NCBI GenBank assembly: GCA_015057455.1
Contig: SVEH01000011.1
Location: 29,330-93,329 of the forward strand
Reading direction: 5' to 3'
Source: Lachnospiraceae bacterium
GTDB lineage: Bacteria; Bacillota; Clostridia; Lachnospirales; Lachnospiraceae
DNA: 64,000 nucleotides
In this document: positions 1 through 7,659 of the stretch, in pieces
Position numbering within the stretch: position 1 is the stretch's first letter
Layout of the letters: each line of letters begins with the position of its first letter
Translations under genes and position numbers: made by a program
The notes under the pieces: model-generated
What the model was told of the DNA's origin: nothing
Seen by the model: only the letters and a program-made list of their open reading frames with translations
Database searches by the model: none

Positions 1-429
1 TTAATGAAAAGTTCTTCATATGCATATCTGAGTTACCAATAATATACGAAAACAACACTCTAATATATAATTCTGCCAAATCTAAACCGGGTCTATATGA
101 ATATTGCTTAATAATTCTACTACATTTTTCATATGATCCTTTATATTTATCTTGTGTTAATCTATTGGACAACTGACAAAAATCTTCCATTGCATATAAA
201 TCAACAGAATTTCCTTTTATATTTCTATCTATACGTTTAGTTATATATCCGAATTTACCATTAACTTTGATCAATGCATGTGGAACTGTTTTTATCCCTA
301 CCATATCTGCTAAACCCATAGCTAAATCTTCAAATTCAGGCAATGAATCAAACTCTTCTGTTTGAGGTTTTAAAATATAGCCTGTTGGATAATCAACAAT
401 AGTTAATCTTGTATCATCTACTCTCTCTC
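1..429 (-). CDS. HipA-type Ser/Thr kinase core, N-terminus missing, runs off window
   Basis: Reading the minus strand in the frame that is -1 to hipB gives about 140 open codons to the window edge. The product has ILKPQTE, a YITKRIDR strand and the catalytic loop GNSDMHMKN, which are diagnostic of HipA/HipT kinases that phosphorylate tRNA synthetases or similar targets. Family members normally start with about 60 more residues, including a glycine-rich GxQPK loop, and are usually preceded by a separate N-domain gene. Both are absent here: the open frame joins directly to the end of hipB. No ATG, GTG or TTG start fits the beginning of the homologous region, so the kinase is either translated by a -1 frameshift from hipB or is a deletion remnant. 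The C-terminal half lies outside the window. Family assignment is confident; functionality is not. Confidence 0.75.
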
Positions 430-621
430 CTTTTTTCCAGGAACAGCCTCCATTCCAAACATTGCAAGGGCTTGGTTTACTTTATCAAGTCGAACAGTCT
501 CCTTTCCCTGCTCCAACTCCCTGACAAATCTTAATCCTAAACCTGCGCGCCAAGCAAATTCTTCCTGTGTCAATCCTGCTCTTTTTCTTTCTGCTTTAAT
601 ATATTTTCCTATAGTGTTCAT
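418..621 (-). CDS. hipB: HipB-like XRE-family antitoxin/repressor
   Basis: This 67-residue protein is a single Cro/CI-type helix-turn-helix: LTQEEFAWRAGLGLRFVRELEQGKE spans the two recognition helices at about residues 18-42. It then has the LDKVNQALAMFGMEA end typical of the small HipB/Y4mF antitoxins next to HipA kinases. It would bind the operators just upstream and, in a working system, restrain the kinase. The promoter -10 lies only about seven bases before the ATG and there is no Shine-Dalgarno sequence, so the message may be leaderless. The stop codon is followed directly by the kinase reading frame, entered through a slippery A-AAA-AAG nine bases before the stop. The length is normal for the family. 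Confidence 0.85.
   Translation of the reverse strand: MNTIGKYIKAERKRAGLTQEEFAWRAGLGLRFVRELEQGKETVRLDKVNQALAMFGMEAVPGKKERE
430..436 (-). other. Candidate -1 ribosomal frameshift heptamer A-AAA-AAG
   Basis: In the hipB frame the codons read GGA AAA AAG, which is the X-XXY-YYZ slippery arrangement used by dnaX. A GGAGG motif lies exactly ten bases upstream, the spacing seen for the stimulatory Shine-Dalgarno in E. coli dnaX. The zero-frame stop TAG follows three codons later, and the -1 frame is open into the HipA kinase core. No strong downstream stem is obvious. A single-base indel or plain gene decay would give the same picture. Confidence 0.4.
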
Positions 622-627
622 AAATAT

Positions 628-656
628 ATATTACACCCTTTAGGGTATAATATCAA
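628..656 (-). promoter_or_regulatory. hipB promoter
   Basis: On the minus strand TTGATA (651-656) is separated by 17 bases from TAATAT (628-633), a good sigma-A promoter. The predicted start falls at or next to the hipB ATG, which has no ribosome binding site. Operator 1 occupies the spacer, so repressor binding would block RNA polymerase directly. Confidence 0.6.
635..646. promoter_or_regulatory. hipB operator 1
   Basis: The palindrome ACCCTTTAGGGT lies between the -35 and -10 of the hipB promoter. A second copy sits 41 bp upstream (centre to centre, about four helical turns) in inverted orientation, as expected for an autoregulated HipB operator pair. Confidence 0.6.
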
Positions 657-675
657 ATGTTTTTTATATTTTTAT

Positions 676-687
676 ACCCTAAAGGGT
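676..687. promoter_or_regulatory. hipB operator 2
   Basis: ACCCTAAAGGGT is the reverse complement of operator 1. The match extends to 14 bases including the flanking AT. The near-helical spacing suggests cooperative binding by HipB dimers. Confidence 0.55.
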
Positions 688-739
688 GCAAAACTCTTTA
701 TTCTTTATATTTATATTTATTTTTGATATAAATAGTTTT

Positions 740-2341
740 CTATTTTAATGTTCTTATTGTCCCAAATATATTAGCTGGTGAATATGCTACTTGTCCATCA
801 ACTATTACATATGGTCTTACTGCAATATTATATGATGTATTTCTTTTTAGATTCTTAAATACATAACTATTAGTTTTTGTTGTTCCAAGTCTTACCCACT
901 TAGTACCTACTTTTCTATATACTACATATCCTGTTGCTCTTGTAGATTTAGTCCAATTAGCTTTTACTGCAGTATATGCTCTAACTGGCGTTATAAATGT
1001 TCTTACATTAGCAGGTTTTGTAAACGTTGCATATGATGTATGTTTCTTAGCATATACTATTTTCCCAAAATGGTTTCTATATGGTTTTATTGCAAATGCT
1101 TCCTTGTCCGCTGCTGCCAATCCTGTTACCAAATAAGATGTTCCTGCAGTTACACCAATTCTCTTCCATTTGCCAGATACAGCTTTATATACCACATAAC
1201 CTGTTGCGTTCTGAGCTTTATTCCATGCAAGTTTTACTGAATATACTCCTCTTGCAGCGGTCTTTATTCCCGTTGCATATCCTACTGTTGGTAATTTTGT
1301 TTCATCTGCCACTACATTTATAGTAACAAACTTTATTTTTACACCATCATATACCATTACCATATACTCACCTAAATCTTCCCCTGTTACCGTATCAATT
1401 GTATATGTATCAGATGTACAATTCACCTCTTCATAGTCTTTAGTCCATGAATATAATATTTTACCTTTGTAATCTGTTGTTGCATTTAGCTTTATTTCAC
1501 CTTTTTGTCCTAGGGCAACTTTTACTTCTTGTTTTTCATCTACTTTTAAGTCGGACTTTACAACTACATTATACAATGATACCAATTGCTGTACTTTTCC
1601 ATCTACAACAGTTGCACATCCGTATATTCCATTCAAAGTTGTATCATTATCTGGTCTTACAAAATCATCTCTATTAATTGTATATATAGAATCACCGCTA
1701 GCATCTAGTTCATTTACAACATGATATGTTAAGAATAGACTTTCTTCACCCTTATCATCATATCTGCTATACATCTTCATAGATGTATCTAACTTAAACC
1801 AATAATATTTGTTTGACCTTGTTTCATCTATGGTTGGAGCTTTTAGTACTATTCTGTCATTTACATCAAATTCTATATTCTGAATAGATGCCACATCTCC
1901 TGCCATCTTTATGTTACCAATCTCATGAATAATTCCTTCAGCATTCTTTAATTCAAACTTTAGGTCATAATTTTTTTCTGAATCCTCATCTCCGCCAAGA
2001 ATATCAAAAACAGACAACTCTGTTGTATTAGTTACTCTAGCCTCCATTATTCTGCCTTTTTCATCCTCATCTAATAGGATTTCTTTAAGCTTTGAAGCTG
2101 TAACTGTTTTACCTATTGTGCCCTCTAAGAAATCACCTATCCATATATCTCCGTCTTTAATGTCTATTGTATATGGTATCGTTCCTTCATTCTTTAACTT
2201 CATTTTGTTTGCTCCTGTTACTTCCATATCTACCTTGTCATAATCAAGAGCATATGCTGTTCCTACACCTAATGTTCCTAATGCTACAACAAGTGTTGTG
2301 GCAAATAACAATGTTTTCTTCATTAGATTTGTTTTAATCAT
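740..2341 (-). CDS. Secreted protein with C-terminal fibronectin type III repeats
   Basis: The chosen start at 2341 has GGAGGG five bases upstream; an upstream in-frame ATG has none. An N-terminal signal peptide (positively charged start, then a hydrophobic stretch ending GTAYA) directs export. The middle part (about residues 30-340) is a set of beta-rich segments, one of which reads like an Ig-type domain (GKILYSWTKDYEEVN, then DLGEYMVMVYDG). The last 180 residues hold two Fn3-like modules marked by WNKAQNATGYVVYK and WTKSTRATGYVVYR. The same type of module recurs in the GH25 protein at 47.3-50.1 kb. No LPXTG motif or membrane anchor is visible, so it is probably secreted or held at the surface non-covalently. 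No enzymatic domain was recognised; function unknown. Confidence 0.7.
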   Translation of the reverse strand: MIKTNLMKKTLLFATTLVVALGTLGVGTAYALDYDKVDMEVTGANKMKLKNEGTIPYTIDIKDGDIWIGDFLEGTIGKTVTASKLKEILLDEDEKGRIMEARVTNTTELSVFDILGGDEDSEKNYDLKFELKNAEGIIHEIGNIKMAGDVASIQNIEFDVNDRIVLKAPTIDETRSNKYYWFKLDTSMKMYSRYDDKGEESLFLTYHVVNELDASGDSIYTINRDDFVRPDNDTTLNGIYGCATVVDGKVQQLVSLYNVVVKSDLKVDEKQEVKVALGQKGEIKLNATTDYKGKILYSWTKDYEEVNCTSDTYTIDTVTGEDLGEYMVMVYDGVKIKFVTINVVADETKLPTVGYATGIKTAARGVYSVKLAWNKAQNATGYVVYKAVSGKWKRIGVTAGTSYLVTGLAAADKEAFAIKPYRNHFGKIVYAKKHTSYATFTKPANVRTFITPVRAYTAVKANWTKSTRATGYVVYRKVGTKWVRLGTTKTNSYVFKNLKRNTSYNIAVRPYVIVDGQVAYSPANIFGTIRTLK

Positions 2342-2507
2342 ATTTCCCTCCATAAAAAATATATTTGTTGTGTTATTCTTTCTTACAGTTATATCACAAC
2401 AAATATATTATCGGCGGCTATATTGTAAAGATTATGTACAATATCTCTGTTATGAAACAGTACATATATCCATTTATTCCCAATTACTATGAAAAATAAT
2501 ATTTTTT

Positions 2508-2516
2508 TGCTAGAAT
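2508..2516 (+). promoter_or_regulatory. Extended -10 promoter for the small toxin-like gene
   Basis: TGC-TAGAAT forms an extended -10 element, and transcription would start near 2523. A matching -35 is not clear, which is acceptable for a TGn promoter. The RNA would begin with the conserved GGGTGCTACC block that also starts the opposing RNA. Confidence 0.4.
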
Positions 2517-2525
2517 AGGTCTACT

Positions 2526-2557
2526 GGGTGCTACCAAGCACGATAGGTGGTTAGTCC
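2526..2557 (+). repeat. Left copy of inverted repeat in type I TA candidate
   Basis: GGGTGCTACC, then GATAGGTGGTTAGTCCC, matches the reverse complement of 2808-2833 except for a six-base insertion and a few substitutions. The two copies therefore form the start of each of two converging transcripts. A 7-bp hairpin (GTCCCTT/AAGGGAC, 2554-2572) follows at once. Confidence 0.6.
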
Positions 2558-2657
2558 CTTGTTATAAGGGACGGTGTTTTTATACATAAACCGTTTCCCT
2601 ATCTTAACAAGTATTAGATGTTGTCTAATATATTTTGTGATAAGGAGGGGATGCTCT

Positions 2658-2756
2658 ATGACTATGTCAGATTTTATGGCAATAATGTGCTATACCATTA
2701 CTATATTTTCTGCTGGTTTTGGAGTGGGAAGTTTTATAAATTCACAAAAAAAATAA
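2658..2756 (+). CDS. Small hydrophobic peptide, candidate type I toxin (holin-like)
   Basis: The 32-residue peptide begins MTMSDFMAIMCY, continues as one hydrophobic helix and ends SFINSQKK. A single membrane helix with a short lysine-rich tail is the pattern of Fst/TxpA/holin-like type I toxins. The start at 2658 has an excellent GGAGGGG seven bases upstream; a second ATG two codons later is also possible. It sits between two converging promoters, has a structured leader, and ends one base before a bidirectional-looking terminator stem. Family membership is inferred from size, topology and locus architecture, not from a recognised sequence match. Confidence 0.5.
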   Translation: MTMSDFMAIMCYTITIFSAGFGVGSFINSQKK

Positions 2757-2795
2757 CTACCTTAGCCCAACACGTTTAAAAATGCTAAAGTAGTT
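2755..2795. terminator. Terminator stem shared by convergent transcripts
   Basis: AACTACCTTAGC (2755-2766) pairs with GCTAAAGTAGTT (2784-2795) with one mismatch, and GTTTTT follows on the plus strand. It begins at the toxin stop codon and would also end or overlap the opposing RNA, as in par-type loci. Confidence 0.6.
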
Positions 2796-2807
2796 GTTTT
2801 TAAGCGA

Positions 2808-2833
2808 GGGCTAACCGTCTATCGGTAGTACCC
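2808..2833 (-). repeat. Right copy of inverted repeat in type I TA candidate
   Basis: On the minus strand this reads GGGTACTACC, then GATAGACGGTTAGCCC, closely matching 2526-2557 on the plus strand. It lies right after the predicted start of the antisense RNA. Confidence 0.6.
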
Positions 2834-2843
2834 TTTCTTTATC

Positions 2844-2872
2844 ATCATACAGTATTATTAAACAATTGTAAA
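2844..2872 (-). promoter_or_regulatory. Promoter of the candidate antisense RNA
   Basis: On the minus strand TTTACA (2867-2872) and TATGAT (2844-2849) are 17 bases apart, a strong sigma-A promoter. Nothing on that strand immediately downstream codes for protein, so it most likely drives the antisense RNA. Confidence 0.55.
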
Positions 2873-2906
2873 TAACTTTTATATATTATTTATAAAATTA
2901 CATACT

Positions 2907-2932
2907 AAAGGAGCTTCTCTCGAAGCTCCTTT
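2907..2932 (-). terminator. Terminator of the flagellin transcript
   Basis: A perfect 11-bp stem (AAAGGAGCTTC/GAAGCTCCTTT) with a TCTC loop lies 19 bp beyond the flagellin stop codon. The T-tract on the minus strand is short (TTT plus scattered T). Confidence 0.6.
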
Positions 2933-2950
2933 GACTTTAAATCTATTTCA

Positions 2951-4525
2951 TTATCCTTGTAACAATGATAACACACCTTGATTTGCTTGATTTGCTTGTG
3001 CCAACATTGATTGTCCTGCTTGTGAAAGGATATTAGTATTAGAATACTTAACCATTTCACTTGCCATATCTGTATCACGAATCTGTGATTCAGCTGCTGT
3101 TGTATTCTCTGCTACGTTATCTAAATTATTGATTGTATGCTCTAATCTGTTTTGGATGGCACCAAGTGAAGCACGCTGAGCTGATACTTTGTTAATAGCT
3201 GCTGCAATTACATCAATTGCATCTGTTGCTAACATACCATCCTCATCAACTATACCATTTTTATCGCTCTTAAGAATATCTACTCCTAAGTTTACAGCTC
3301 CCATAGATTCTATCTCAACTGGAAGTTTATTCTCATAAGTTCCATCAGAACCTACTTGAAGTAATATTTCTAACTTATCTGGATATGCATGTTGTGATGA
3401 ATTAATATATGCTACTTTACCATCATCCTTTACCCCAATATCTGCCAAAGATTGTCCTGTACCTATATATAATTCATATATTGCCGTATCCTTTACCAAT
3501 ATTTTAGCCAACCCATTTGACGAAATTCTATTTCCATCCACATCATATAACTCTGGATTACCTAATTCAAATGCACCTACTTCAGTAGCATCTGCAGCAT
3601 CTATAACTGTTCCATCCTCTACCACTTTAACTTCATTTTCATTTTTAAATGCTAATGTTGGATTAGCTGGATCTGTTGTATCCACCTCCAAATATTCTTC
3701 AATATTAGCATTAGTAATATACTTTCTTGTTCCATCGTCTTCTTCTATAAAAAATTTATTTTCCGCGAATTCTGCAAGTTTTAGTCCTGTCAATGGGAGA
3801 TCATCAGCTGGTACCTCATTGCCTAATTCATCGCTATACGTTATTGCCTGTGCTACATATTTTAGATCTGTAACTTCATGCCACATTTGATCATCATCAC
3901 TATATTTATATAATGGTTTTTTAAATGCCAATTCACCATTTTCATCAATACCTACATAATCATAAATATCAGTTCCATCCGCTAATGGATCAGAACCATC
4001 CGCATTTACTGAATAATATGTTGCTCCTCCTTCAAACTCGCTACCAAATGTAGTCGCTATGTATTCTTTATATGCATATTGCTCTAACATCTGAGTCCCG
4101 CCATCTGTTGCTCCCTTAAGCAAATATGTCTCATTGAACTTTGATGTTTCTGCTATTCTATCTATTTCATCTACTAATTGATCTATTTCATCTTGAATTG
4201 CTTGTCTATCTGAAACACTATTTGTACCGTTGGCAGCTTGTACTGTTAATTGGTTCATCCTTTGAAGCATATCCTCCACTTCTGCCATTGCGCCTTCTGC
4301 TGTTTGCACACATGATATACCATCTTGTGCATTTGCTGATGCTTGTTCGATACCTCTAATTTGTTTTCTCATCTTTTCTGAAATTGCTAGTCCTGCTGCA
4401 TCATCTGCTGCTCTGTTAATTCTATAACCAGAAGCTAGCTTTTCAGTTGTTTTTGATAATCCGCTTGTTGTGATATTTAACATTCTGTTAGCATTCATTG
4501 CTTGTAAATTGTGTTGTACTACCAT
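2951..4525 (-). CDS. fliC: Flagellin (filament subunit)
   Basis: This 524-residue flagellin has both conserved ends. The N-terminal D0/D1 region has MVVQHNLQAMNANRML, SGYRINRAADDAAGLAISE and LVQTAEGAMAE-type helices. The C-terminal D1/D0 region has RASLGAIQNRLEHT and SQIRDTDMASEMVKYS, ending ANQGVLSLLQ. Between them (about residues 170-430) is a long variable, acidic surface domain. The start at 4525 is chosen because CGGAGG lies upstream and all flagellins here begin at this motif; an upstream ATG would add 13 unusual residues. It polymerises into the flagellar filament after type III export. It has its own sigma-28-like promoter about 360 bases upstream and a long, hairpin-rich leader. Confidence 0.95.
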   Translation of the reverse strand: MVVQHNLQAMNANRMLNITTSGLSKTTEKLASGYRINRAADDAAGLAISEKMRKQIRGIEQASANAQDGISCVQTAEGAMAEVEDMLQRMNQLTVQAANGTNSVSDRQAIQDEIDQLVDEIDRIAETSKFNETYLLKGATDGGTQMLEQYAYKEYIATTFGSEFEGGATYYSVNADGSDPLADGTDIYDYVGIDENGELAFKKPLYKYSDDDQMWHEVTDLKYVAQAITYSDELGNEVPADDLPLTGLKLAEFAENKFFIEEDDGTRKYITNANIEEYLEVDTTDPANPTLAFKNENEVKVVEDGTVIDAADATEVGAFELGNPELYDVDGNRISSNGLAKILVKDTAIYELYIGTGQSLADIGVKDDGKVAYINSSQHAYPDKLEILLQVGSDGTYENKLPVEIESMGAVNLGVDILKSDKNGIVDEDGMLATDAIDVIAAAINKVSAQRASLGAIQNRLEHTINNLDNVAENTTAAESQIRDTDMASEMVKYSNTNILSQAGQSMLAQANQANQGVLSLLQG

Positions 4526-4880
4526 ATTATTCGACCTCCGTATAATTTCCTTGCGTCCATGCAAGAATCTAATTAAATATTATTGATTCCTTTCCCTTCT
4601 AGTTATTCATAACAGTATCCTCATACGTTCCCCGATTTACAATGCATTTCGTGTCTCTTCATCATGTCTTTTTTAATCACTTAAATCATTTAAATTTATA
4701 AATGATTTTTTAATCACTGAAATCTTTAAAGATGATTGAAAGCATCTTTGATGATTGAATCCTTTTAAAGGATTTTTATACAAATCAAATATAACTCTAT
4801 ACTGCTACCATATAGGTCACATTTGAAATATGCCTTAGTATATATTGCTTATTGCAATTTTAAAACTTAGTTCTTCTTTC
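4526..4880 (-). promoter_or_regulatory. Long structured 5' leader of flagellin mRNA
   Basis: This stretch has no gene. If transcription starts at the sigma-28-like promoter (4888-4914), it forms a leader of about 355 bases with successive hairpins, for example AATCCTTTT/AAAAGGATT near 4770 and AAATCATTT/AAATGATTT near 4700. Three GGA motifs (ATGGACG, AAGGAAA, CGGAGG) crowd the start codon, the pattern of CsrA sites at hag messages. Some of these hairpins may instead terminate the upstream flagellin transcript. Confidence 0.35.
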
Positions 4881-4887
4881 CTAAGTA

Positions 4888-4914
4888 ATATCGAACTTAT
4901 TGCCTAGGGTTGTA
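4888..4914 (-). promoter_or_regulatory. Candidate sigma-28 (FliA/SigD) promoter
   Basis: On the minus strand TACA (4911-4914), 15 bases, then TTCGATAT (4888-4895) resembles the sigma-28 consensus TAAA-N15-CCGATAT. A similar element precedes the other flagellin operon at 7276-7303. Confidence 0.45.
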
Positions 4915-5002
4915 ATAGTACTTATTACCCAAACTTATATTTTTTATAAGTATTTTTAATTAATTACTGTTCTAATTGCTATTTTTATTACTATTCAATC
5001 TA

Positions 5003-6448
5003 TTATTCTAACAATGCCAGAACACCTTGGTTAAATTGATTTGCTTGTGCAAGTACCGACTCGCCAGCTTGATTAAGTATATTTGAATTTGAGTATTTAA
5101 CCATTTCACTTGCCATATCTGTATCTTTTATCTGAGAATAAGATGCTGTTGTGTTCTCTGATGTATTCCCTAATGTTCTAACTGCATGCTCTAATCTATT
5201 TTGTTGCGCTCCAATTCTTGAACGCGTAACCATTATTTTATTAAGAGCTTTTTCTATTAAATTTAAAGAATATGTTGCAAATGCCTCACTGCCCACATTC
5301 ACATCATCTATTTCTAGTGTTGAAGTATTCATATAATCTATGCTAACTTCTACTTTATTATCACCGTCAGCCCCCGCCTGAATGTTATATGTATTCTCTC
5401 CTCGAGCCACTTCACCTTTAGCTCCCATTATTGTGCACTCTATTTCACCCATATTATGTGGTCTACTAGTTGAATTTGGAAAATGTTCTTCTGCTTCTGT
5501 TTTTCCATTTTCATTATTATTCTTCCTTGTATGTGAAGATATTGTTAATATTCCATCTCCAGTTTTAAATATAGTATTGGAATGACTAACTAATATACCG
5601 TCAGGAAATTTTTTATCCATTGTTTGTCCACCTGGACGATTATATATAGGGTTTTCTTCTATATATTTATATATCTTATCTACTACTTCTTTACCATTTG
5701 TAAGACCATGTATATCTATTGTATATTCATGAGTATCATATCTTCCAAAATTTTTAACGCTACTCTGTGTACCATCTCCATCTATCATTGTGAATTTAAA
5801 TGCCTCTTTACACCCTACACTACAATGAAATGAAAAGGATTTATCATATAAATACTGAACATTAGATACATCTACATTACTAAAATCTAGTGTTCCAGCA
5901 GGATAATATCCAATTAAACCTGGTTTAGCTGTATTTGTATAATGAAAAGCTTCTACCATAAGTCCTGCTTTTACAGATGGAGAATTAACTAGACTTCCCA
6001 CACTCATAAACCCTTTTGCCTCTGCATCAGGATTCTTAAACACTTTCTGCTCATTAAATGTTGTTGTCTCACCAATTCTATTTATCTCTGACTTCAACTG
6101 GTCTATTTCACTTTGTATTGCTTGTCTATCACTATCTGAATTTGTTCCATTGGCTGCTTGTAGAGCCAACTCGTTCATTCTTTGTAGCATATTACTTGCT
6201 TCATTTAATTCTCCATCTGCCACTTGGCATAAAGAAATTCCCTCTTGAGCATTCATTAGTCCTTGGTCTATACCTTTTATCTGCTTATTTAGTTTGCTAG
6301 ATATTTCTAAGCCTGCCGCATCATCTGCTGCTCTATTTATTCTATAGCCAGATGATAATTTCTCTGCTGACTTTGACGAAGCTATTACACTTCTTTTATA
6401 TTGTCTATTGGCATTCAAAGCCTGCATATTGTGATGTACTACTAACAT
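5003..6448 (-). CDS. Flagellin paralogue with divergent central domain
   Basis: This 481-residue flagellin is similar to the downstream one at both ends (MLVVHHNMQALNANRQ, SGYRINRAADDAAGLEIS; SRIGAQQNRLEHAV, QIKDTDMASEMVKYS, NQGVLALLE). Its middle (about residues 160-400) is unrelated and includes a CSVGCKEAFKF segment, so it contains cysteines, unusual for a filament protein. An AAGGAG seven bases before the start supports translation from 6448. It follows the flagellin-like gene by 29 bp and is probably co-transcribed with it. It is likely an alternative or minor filament subunit. Confidence 0.92.
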   Translation of the reverse strand: MLVVHHNMQALNANRQYKRSVIASSKSAEKLSSGYRINRAADDAAGLEISSKLNKQIKGIDQGLMNAQEGISLCQVADGELNEASNMLQRMNELALQAANGTNSDSDRQAIQSEIDQLKSEINRIGETTTFNEQKVFKNPDAEAKGFMSVGSLVNSPSVKAGLMVEAFHYTNTAKPGLIGYYPAGTLDFSNVDVSNVQYLYDKSFSFHCSVGCKEAFKFTMIDGDGTQSSVKNFGRYDTHEYTIDIHGLTNGKEVVDKIYKYIEENPIYNRPGGQTMDKKFPDGILVSHSNTIFKTGDGILTISSHTRKNNNENGKTEAEEHFPNSTSRPHNMGEIECTIMGAKGEVARGENTYNIQAGADGDNKVEVSIDYMNTSTLEIDDVNVGSEAFATYSLNLIEKALNKIMVTRSRIGAQQNRLEHAVRTLGNTSENTTASYSQIKDTDMASEMVKYSNSNILNQAGESVLAQANQFNQGVLALLE

Positions 6449-6477
6449 ATAGACTCCTTAACTATTACATGTATTTT

Positions 6478-7194
6478 TTATATTACTGCACCTACAGCAC
6501 CTTGAATTATCTGTTCTAACCTATTTTTCTCTGTTGAAATATATTTGCGAGCATCATCTATATAATCCATTGCTTTATTTGTGTGTACTAACGCTTCTTT
6601 ACTTCCATTTTCTTTAGTTACATCTATTTCATCTATTGTATTTAAAACTTCATGATAATCTATACTAATTTTAGGCACTTGGTTATTTGAAGTATATACA
6701 CCTGCTGCATTTTGCATACTTACATCATTTATAATATTTGTATTTACATTGCTTGTATTTACATTACCTACATATGGGTTATATGGTGCAAATATCTTCT
6801 CTCCATTAAAATCAGCTTCATATCCTATATTTTGTATTTCAAGTCTTAATTGACGGATTTCTTCTTGGATCTCTCTTTTGTCATTGTATGACTTGCCGTC
6901 ATATCCAGCTTGAATTGAAAGCTGTGTTATTCTATATAGTTTTTTATTCATTTCTGCAAGTGACATATCTGCAACTTGATTCTTTGTAATATCTTCTTGC
7001 GCTCTATCAATCACGCCAGTATAAGCAGGTATTTCATTTCCCGCCCCATTTGATAAAGACATACTTGCAGCTACATCTGTAGTAGCATCTTCATTATTTT
7101 GTTCTGCATATTTTTGTGCAATATCTGCTTTTGTAACAAAGCTCATACTATATTGTTTACTTGCAGCATTCATTATTTCATTTTGTACAACCAT
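6478..7194 (-). CDS. Truncated, divergent flagellin-like protein
   Basis: This 238-residue protein looks like a reduced flagellin. MVVQNEIMNAASKQYS replaces the usual start. QVADMSLAEMNKKLYRITQLSIQAGYDG corresponds to the D1 helix with ELNEA/MLQRMN, and YISTEKNRLEQIIQGAVGAVI ends where ordinary flagellins continue with the DTDMASEM helix. The conserved RINRAADDAAGL segment and the C-terminal D0 helix are absent. It is the first gene of an operon with the following flagellin and has its own sigma-28-like promoter. It may be a filament-capping, junction or export-related variant, or a decaying copy; the intact frame and GGGGG ribosome site favour expression. Confidence 0.7.
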   Translation of the reverse strand: MVVQNEIMNAASKQYSMSFVTKADIAQKYAEQNNEDATTDVAASMSLSNGAGNEIPAYTGVIDRAQEDITKNQVADMSLAEMNKKLYRITQLSIQAGYDGKSYNDKREIQEEIRQLRLEIQNIGYEADFNGEKIFAPYNPYVGNVNTSNVNTNIINDVSMQNAAGVYTSNNQVPKISIDYHEVLNTIDEIDVTKENGSKEALVHTNKAMDYIDDARKYISTEKNRLEQIIQGAVGAVI

Positions 7195-7275
7195 GTATCA
7201 ATCCGCCCCCTAACAAGTCATATAGGCACAATTACTTATTGTAATTTATATTTATAGTTCTCTTTTCCTATCCTC

Positions 7276-7303
7276 AATATCGTACTAAAGCACCACGACA
7301 TTA
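7276..7303 (-). promoter_or_regulatory. Candidate sigma-28 promoter of flagellin operon
   Basis: On the minus strand ACGATATT (7276-7283) is preceded after 16 bases by TAAT (7300-7303). The -10 is a one-base variant of CCGATATT. Its position about 80 bp before the operon and the similar element at 4888-4914 support the call. Confidence 0.45.
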
Positions 7304-7659
7304 ATACTTTTTTCCCAAAAAATGTAATTTTTTTACATTTTTACACCTTTTATAATGTAAAATGCCTACTTTCTAGTACTAAATACCCATATTTTTACAA
7401 ATGAAATTTTTAATTTTCTGTGAACTCTTCTTCTTTTCCTTGACCTTTACTGGCAAATTAATTATTATATATACTTAAGGGTTGTAGGGTTAGGGTAAAC
7501 AGTTAGGTAAATCACACAAAAGCCTATATATTCATTAACAATTTACATTCGTAAATTAGTTACACAAAAAATTATAAAAAGTTACAAAAGATAAAATAGA
7601 TACATAGAATTACTACGTATATATTAGGGGGAACGCAATAATAAAAGGGAGATGATAAA

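Larger units (their letters stand above)
2755..2838 (-). ncRNA. Candidate antisense antitoxin RNA
   Basis: A near-consensus promoter on the minus strand would start an RNA at about 2838. This RNA runs through the right inverted-repeat copy and the shared terminator, opposite the 3' end of the toxin mRNA. It contains no credible reading frame. The convergent arrangement with paired repeats resembles Fst/RNAII-type antitoxins. Length and 3' end are guesses. Confidence 0.4.
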
